Assembly: GCF_013391475.1 (NCBI RefSeq)
Contig: NZ_JACBAZ010000001.1
Span: forward strand, 1,074,377 to 1,138,376
Origin: Oceaniferula marina
Lineage (GTDB): Bacteria; Verrucomicrobiota; Verrucomicrobiia; Verrucomicrobiales; Akkermansiaceae
Reading direction: 5' to 3'
DNA length: 64,000 bases
The notes beneath the pieces are model-generated. The model was not told where the DNA came from. It saw only the letters and a program-made list of their open reading frames with translations, and did not search any database. Shown in pieces: positions 59,950 through 64,000 of the stretch (position 1 is the first letter of the stretch; every line of letters begins with the position of its first letter). Both the position numbers and the translations under genes were made by a program.

Positions 59950-62259
59950 TTACTCCACCACGAAGGGCACCGCAGGCATCACTCCGATTGATGAGCTTCG
60001 AACCTTACCGTTATTCTTCGCCTTGTATTCGCGGAAGACCTCAATCATCAGATTTCCTGAAGTTCCGGCCTTCACCTTATCACTGGCTTTTAATGCCACA
60101 CTCATCGAGTTCTTACTCGACCGGATCTGTTCAAGCGTGATCCCCTCAGGTGGCTGATAGAGCTTGAGCACCAGCCGGGACTCCGACTTTTTCCTTTTAA
60201 TCCTCAAGGAGGTCTCGCCTCCCCTCGGGATGCGGACCCGGGCATTTTTCGAAGTCTCCACTTCCACAACCTCGCCCCAGCCCCCGACATAAACCATCAT
60301 TTGCTCAAATGGCACCACATGATGTGTAATAAACGCCTGGGTCATCGCCTGACCGGGCAGCACTTCCCGCGTTACAACACCACGGTCGATCTTGGCCCGA
60401 CCTTGAAGGCGAATCGGAAACAGCTGGTTTTTCGTATCGGTCGGAGCGGTCAAGGTGAGCATCACCTTATCTTGCCCAGCCGGAATCGTCGCTCCATTCA
60501 AGTGAAAGCCCTTGGGGGCGTCTTTCAATACAAGATCAATCTCACCATCGTAACCATCCTTGCGAACGGCATGCACAGTGAGTGGAACCGTGCACCCCAT
60601 GCGAACAGTCAAACTTGCTGGCGTGGAGGTCACTGCAAAATCAGGGTGCGGCCGGCTGATCCTCAAACGGTAGGCATATTCCGGACCTCCCTGTCCCTGG
60701 GTGTCAGCGACCGACACCGCATAGCGTCCCTGTCGCGGCAAGCGTAGGCTGAGCTTGGAATCGGCATGGTGGGTTTGCATGCCAAGGTTCAGCTGTTCGG
60801 CATCATCATTCCATGCGAGCACCGTCCCGGACTCGTCAATCACCTTAATCTTTGAATCCAATGGTGAGTTTAATCTCCTGGCCATCACTTCCACGACAAC
60901 CCGGTCACCAGGCCGACCTTCAAATTGATAATAATCCACCTCCCCTGGTTTTTCGATCCGACCATTCACCATCACCGGCCATTTTAATTTTTGCGCACGA
61001 GCCAGACGATGATTGTCATCAGCTTCCCTCCATTCTGGAAACTCATCCACCGCATAAGGAACCTGATTGGAGAAATCGAGAGCAAATGAGTGAATCGACC
61101 CAGGCTCCCCCTGCATACTCAGGTCAGCTTTGGTTTTGGGAAGATTCCAACCAGACAACTGGCAGGTCAGATCCTGCCCCTGACGCCCCCCCAGGGGAAA
61201 AAGGTGGGAAATAAACGGATCTTCGCCAACGGTGATACGGTACACAAAGTCCTCTCTTCCCCGAAAAATCGAATCCCTGATCTGCACCGTGTAAATGCCA
61301 TCGTTTTCAATTTGATAGAACAGCACCGGGTCCGGACTAAAACGATAATCATCGACGTAGCTCAACTCTTCACCCGTCTCATCATACAAGGTCATCACCG
61401 CCTGAAACCACCCCGGAACAGCATCCGCCAAATAGGGAATCAATGATCTGGCATGTCCTTGTATCAAGAGTTGCTGCCCAGCCTTGGCCCGAAAGCGAAA
61501 CTGGTCGATATCGCCAGGCATGATTTGACCGTTGAAGACAAGCGGAGCTTCGAGCACAGGGTTGTTTGCCTGTTTCTCGTTGGGCTCACGTTCATACATC
61601 TCCGGCTTATCCCCAATATAAAAACGAATCGGATTACTCAGTCCCTGATTTGTCCGAATGCGCATTTCCCTCATGCCCGGCTCGGCATCGGAATCGACCG
61701 TCACCTGAATCAAAGCTCGTTCATCCATCTCCCGATTCCGCTGACGGTTTTCCTTATAGAAACGCTGCTGCAAATGAACCAGTTCAGGTAAGCTCCGCTT
61801 TTTCAAATCCCGAAAAATAGGATGGTCGGGAGCAGGAGGCAGAGCCTCTTTTGTCGACTCCTTTTTCTTTTTAGGTTCCGATTTTTTGGTTCCTTCTTTC
61901 GTCCCTCCTTTTGTCCCTTTTTTCGAGCCTCTTTTCTGTTTGGCGGCCCTCGCGGCCCGGTCTTCCTTCGCCTTCGCTGTTTTTGCCTTCTTCGTATAAT
62001 CCCTGAGATAATCTCCGTAGGTTTTCTTAAAATTAGGGATGGTTCGAAGCGCCTTGGCCTTTACCCCGGTCCCGGAAACATACACCTCCTGAATATTCCT
62101 CAGCCCCTGACCCCCTGCAGTAATTTCCAAAGAACTTCCCTGTTTCGCCCCCGCCGGATAAACATACGCGATATGGGACGCGGATTGACCGGGCTCAACA
62201 CACCACCCAGCCGACGGAATCAAGAGCGATAGCAGAAAAACAAAGGTATATCGATGCAT
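59950..62259 (-). CDS. Exported PPC-domain (bacterial pre-peptidase C-terminal domain) protein
   Basis: This is a 769-residue secreted protein. A signal peptide covers about 1-20. It then has a Lys/Thr/Glu-rich, very basic segment (about 90-138) that looks disordered. At least two PPC-like beta domains follow, visible as NPVLEAPLVFNGQIMPGDID and KWPVMVNGRIEKPGEVDYYQ, each with the typical D-x-D/F pattern. It sits 12 bases after the DUF1501 gene on the same strand, the usual arrangement in planctomycetal and verrucomicrobial genomes. The function is unknown, perhaps attachment of partner enzymes to polymers. Confidence 0.85.
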   Translation of the reverse strand: MHRYTFVFLLSLLIPSAGWCVEPGQSASHIAYVYPAGAKQGSSLEITAGGQGLRNIQEVYVSGTGVKAKALRTIPNFKKTYGDYLRDYTKKAKTAKAKEDRAARAAKQKRGSKKGTKGGTKEGTKKSEPKKKKESTKEALPPAPDHPIFRDLKKRSLPELVHLQQRFYKENRQRNREMDERALIQVTVDSDAEPGMREMRIRTNQGLSNPIRFYIGDKPEMYEREPNEKQANNPVLEAPLVFNGQIMPGDIDQFRFRAKAGQQLLIQGHARSLIPYLADAVPGWFQAVMTLYDETGEELSYVDDYRFSPDPVLFYQIENDGIYTVQIRDSIFRGREDFVYRITVGEDPFISHLFPLGGRQGQDLTCQLSGWNLPKTKADLSMQGEPGSIHSFALDFSNQVPYAVDEFPEWREADDNHRLARAQKLKWPVMVNGRIEKPGEVDYYQFEGRPGDRVVVEVMARRLNSPLDSKIKVIDESGTVLAWNDDAEQLNLGMQTHHADSKLSLRLPRQGRYAVSVADTQGQGGPEYAYRLRISRPHPDFAVTSTPASLTVRMGCTVPLTVHAVRKDGYDGEIDLVLKDAPKGFHLNGATIPAGQDKVMLTLTAPTDTKNQLFPIRLQGRAKIDRGVVTREVLPGQAMTQAFITHHVVPFEQMMVYVGGWGEVVEVETSKNARVRIPRGGETSLRIKRKKSESRLVLKLYQPPEGITLEQIRSSKNSMSVALKASDKVKAGTSGNLMIEVFREYKAKNNGKVRSSSIGVMPAVPFVVE

Positions 62260-62271
62260 GATAAAATGAAA

Positions 62272-63609
62272 CTACATGATTTCTTTCAGGCGACCTTTAC
62301 CTTTGGTGGCGATCGTAATCGGCACCTGCTCACCCCGGCCATTTGGCAGGGTTCCTTCGGGATTAATACCCAACTTATCGTAGATGCTACCAAGAAAGTC
62401 CTGAGGATAGACCGGGCGATCGGCAACCTCCATCCCCTTGTCATCGGAGGCCCCCACCACATGGCCTCCGGTAAAACCGCCACCACCAACGAAGGCGGAA
62501 AAACAAGCTCCGTGGTGACCGCGCCCACCGTTCCAAGGCTCTTTCCACAGCACCTTGGGAGTTCGCCCGAATTCTCCGGAACACCAAACAATCGTGCTGT
62601 CCAACAATCCACGCTGCGCCAAATCTTCAAACAAGGTGGCAATCCCCTGGTCCATCTGTGGCATCTTCTGGTTCATCTCATTGAAGTGCCTTTTATGCGT
62701 ATCCCAGCCCTTGCAATTAATCGTGATATATTTCACTCCATGCTCGACCAAACGGCGAGCCGTTAAACAGGACTGGCCAAAAGTATGACGCCCATATTGA
62801 TCGCGTAGGGCATCGGGTTCCGAACTCAAGTCAAAGACCTTGCGAGCATCCCCGAGAATCATCGAATAAGCCGCCTCCTCACACTCATCGAGCTTTTTGA
62901 AGTCGCGACAATTCGGATTGGCCTTACCAAGCGTATCCAGCGAGTGCAACAAATCACGCCGGCTCTGTTGGCGCGCGTCCGTAATACCTTTGGCAATGAT
63001 CCCCTGTACGGAAAAGGGATCTCGGTTAGGATCACCCCCCGTGGAAAACGGCTTGTATCTTGGCCCGAGAAATCCTTCCTCGGAAAAACGACCATGTGGT
63101 TGAGTCAAAACAATGTATGGGGGAAGCAGTCCCTTATACCCATGATCGTATCCCTTGAATTTCGATACCACCGATCCGATGCAAGGGTATACCTGACCAT
63201 CCCCCGGTGAGCGCCCGGTCTGCATCAGGTAGGATGCGGTTTCGTGGGCATTGACGCCATGGGTCATACTGCGGATCAATGAAAACTTGTCCGCCTGCTT
63301 CGCCATCAATGGCAGACGGGAATTCAACTGCATTCCATCGGCAACCGTCGAGATCACTTCATTGTATGGGCCACAATAATCCGATCCCGCTTTCGGTTTC
63401 GGGTCAAAGGTGTCAAGATGGGATGGCCCACCCCACATCCAAATTTCAATCACCGCTTTGGCACCCGTTGAGGGTGCGTCGCCTGACGCAGCTTTTTGTT
63501 CGGCTGCCACGCCCAAGGACTGAGCCAGTGGCAGGCCTACTGCGGCGGCGGCCCCGGTTTTCAAGAGTTCTCGCCGTGATATTCCGTTCGCTAATGATCC
63601 ATCTGCCAT
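62272..63609 (-). CDS. DUF1501 domain protein with Tat-type signal
   Basis: This is a 445-residue protein. The N-terminus has a twin-arginine motif in SRRELLKTGAAAAVGLPLAQ, typical of folded export. The body has the DUF1501 signatures IEIWMWGGPSHLDTFDPKP, VNAHETASYLMQTGRSPGDG, and CSGEFGRTPKVLWKEPWNGG with GRGHHGACFSAFVGGGGF. DUF1501 proteins resemble the alkaline-phosphatase/sulfatase superfamily fold, but activity is not proven. It lies between the DUF1553 gene (12 bases upstream) and the PPC-domain gene, a conserved trio. Confidence 0.92.
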   Translation of the reverse strand: MADGSLANGISRRELLKTGAAAAVGLPLAQSLGVAAEQKAASGDAPSTGAKAVIEIWMWGGPSHLDTFDPKPKAGSDYCGPYNEVISTVADGMQLNSRLPLMAKQADKFSLIRSMTHGVNAHETASYLMQTGRSPGDGQVYPCIGSVVSKFKGYDHGYKGLLPPYIVLTQPHGRFSEEGFLGPRYKPFSTGGDPNRDPFSVQGIIAKGITDARQQSRRDLLHSLDTLGKANPNCRDFKKLDECEEAAYSMILGDARKVFDLSSEPDALRDQYGRHTFGQSCLTARRLVEHGVKYITINCKGWDTHKRHFNEMNQKMPQMDQGIATLFEDLAQRGLLDSTIVWCSGEFGRTPKVLWKEPWNGGRGHHGACFSAFVGGGGFTGGHVVGASDDKGMEVADRPVYPQDFLGSIYDKLGINPEGTLPNGRGEQVPITIATKGKGRLKEIM

Positions 63610-63621
63610 GATTCGAATGTG

Positions 63622-64000
63622 TTAGTGTTTATATAAAAACTCCTTGGTATTGAGTAACGCCCAGGCAAGGTCATGGGTTCCGGACCACAGCCCGCTCTTA
63701 TTGCTTTTTTGATCAAAATACCCCAGAGCGATCTTCATCTCCTGATCTGTTGGTCGACGGGATAAAACACGCAAGTAGACTTTCCGGACAATCCCCTTTC
63801 GGTCTCCTCCCCCCTCTCTCAAAACCCGCTTTAAATACGGGCTATTGCTCACTCGCTGATGCATTTCTGCTGAGTTCAACATGTACATTCGCTGGAAATC
63901 CGTCGGGTTGTGTTCCCGTTCCGATTCATACCCCTTATCCCGACTCGGGCGTCCGAACATATCCAAAAACTGGCTGGTGATGCTCCCATCGGCCAAGGTG
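63622..64000 (-). CDS. DUF1553 domain protein, C-terminal fragment
   Basis: Only the last 126 or so codons lie in the window; the reading frame is open through the right edge. The visible part carries the C-terminal DUF1553 pattern: SQFLDMFGRPSRDKG, MLNSAEMHQRVSNSPYLKRV and VRKVYLRVLSRRPTDQEMKI, ending LAWALLNTKEFLYKH. Full proteins of this type normally also have an N-terminal cytochrome-c-like (PSCyt1) and a DUF1549 domain, which would lie outside the window. It is the first gene of the DUF1553-DUF1501-PPC cluster. Confidence 0.9.
   Translation of the reverse strand, partial: TLADGSITSQFLDMFGRPSRDKGYESEREHNPTDFQRMYMLNSAEMHQRVSNSPYLKRVLREGGGDRKGIVRKVYLRVLSRRPTDQEMKIALGYFDQKSNKSGLWSGTHDLAWALLNTKEFLYKH

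Noticed and set aside
1-64000. tRNA genes, CRISPR arrays, insertion sequences, prophage
   Set aside because: No T-loop/acceptor pairs, regularly spaced repeats, transposase motifs or integrase genes were seen in the gaps or frames.

Overview
The window looks like chromosomal core-plus-accessory DNA of a Gram-negative, probably marine, member of the Verrucomicrobiota (PVC superphylum). I favour the Verrucomicrobiales (Akkermansiaceae/Rubritalea-like lineage) with moderate confidence. The reasons are a DUF1501/DUF1553 pair beside a PPC-domain protein, a hydrazine-synthase-alpha-like cytochrome fused to a sulfatase-modifying-factor fold, a DUF6797/DUF1080 pair, a K+-dependent membrane pyrophosphatase, a squalene/phytoene synthase family gene and a full outer-membrane apparatus (TonB system, two TonB-dependent receptors, an LptF/G-type permease, an RND pump with a TolC-like lipoprotein). 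I found no tRNA, rRNA, CRISPR array, transposase or prophage gene. Almost no gene start I checked has a GGAG-type ribosome-binding site; leaders are rich in C, T and A.

Layout. 1-1.6 kb: guaB followed by the first codons of guaA (minus strand), with a terminator-like hairpin between them. 2.0-10.1 kb (plus): a MoxR ATPase, a DUF58 protein, two membrane-anchored von Willebrand A proteins and a sensor-type PP2C/SpoIIE phosphatase. 10.3-12.6 kb: a carboxyltransferase lacking its biotinyl domain (like the 5S subunit of transcarboxylase) and a hemolysin-III protein. 12.6-14.7 kb (minus): a small membrane protein, mazG and a rhomboid protease. 14.8-17.6 kb (plus): a small CxxC protein, an LptF/G permease with an extra N-terminal membrane segment, rpsU and a lipoprotein. 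17.7-22.6 kb (minus): hppA with an unrecognised upstream partner, then rpoZ-smpB-birA. 23.0-27.8 kb (plus): a degenerate Ppx/GppA-HD protein, ppk1 and an acyltransferase. 27.8-36.7 kb: MTA phosphorylase, an AraC regulator and a large cytochrome/SUMF1 fusion (minus), divergent from a DUF6797 cytochrome c protein and a DUF1080 protein (plus). These look like one regulated, possibly sugar-oxidising, locus.

36.8-44.6 kb (minus) is a complete TtpC-type TonB system: FecA-like receptor, DUF3450 protein, TtpC, ExbB, ExbD, TonB and a TPR protein. A convincing Fur box lies between the -35 and -10 of the receptor promoter, so the operon is probably iron-repressed. Divergent from it (44.7-49.6 kb, plus) are a histidine kinase, an NtrC-like response regulator that has lost the sigma-54 contact motif, and a second TonB-dependent receptor. 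Together these form an 13-kb outer-membrane nutrient-uptake island.

49.7-59.9 kb (plus): signal peptidase I with a long insertion, a squalene/phytoene synthase family enzyme, a small lipoprotein, a tripartite RND efflux system and rarA. 59.9-64.0 kb (minus): the DUF1553 (partial)-DUF1501-PPC-domain cluster typical of the PVC group, running off the right edge.
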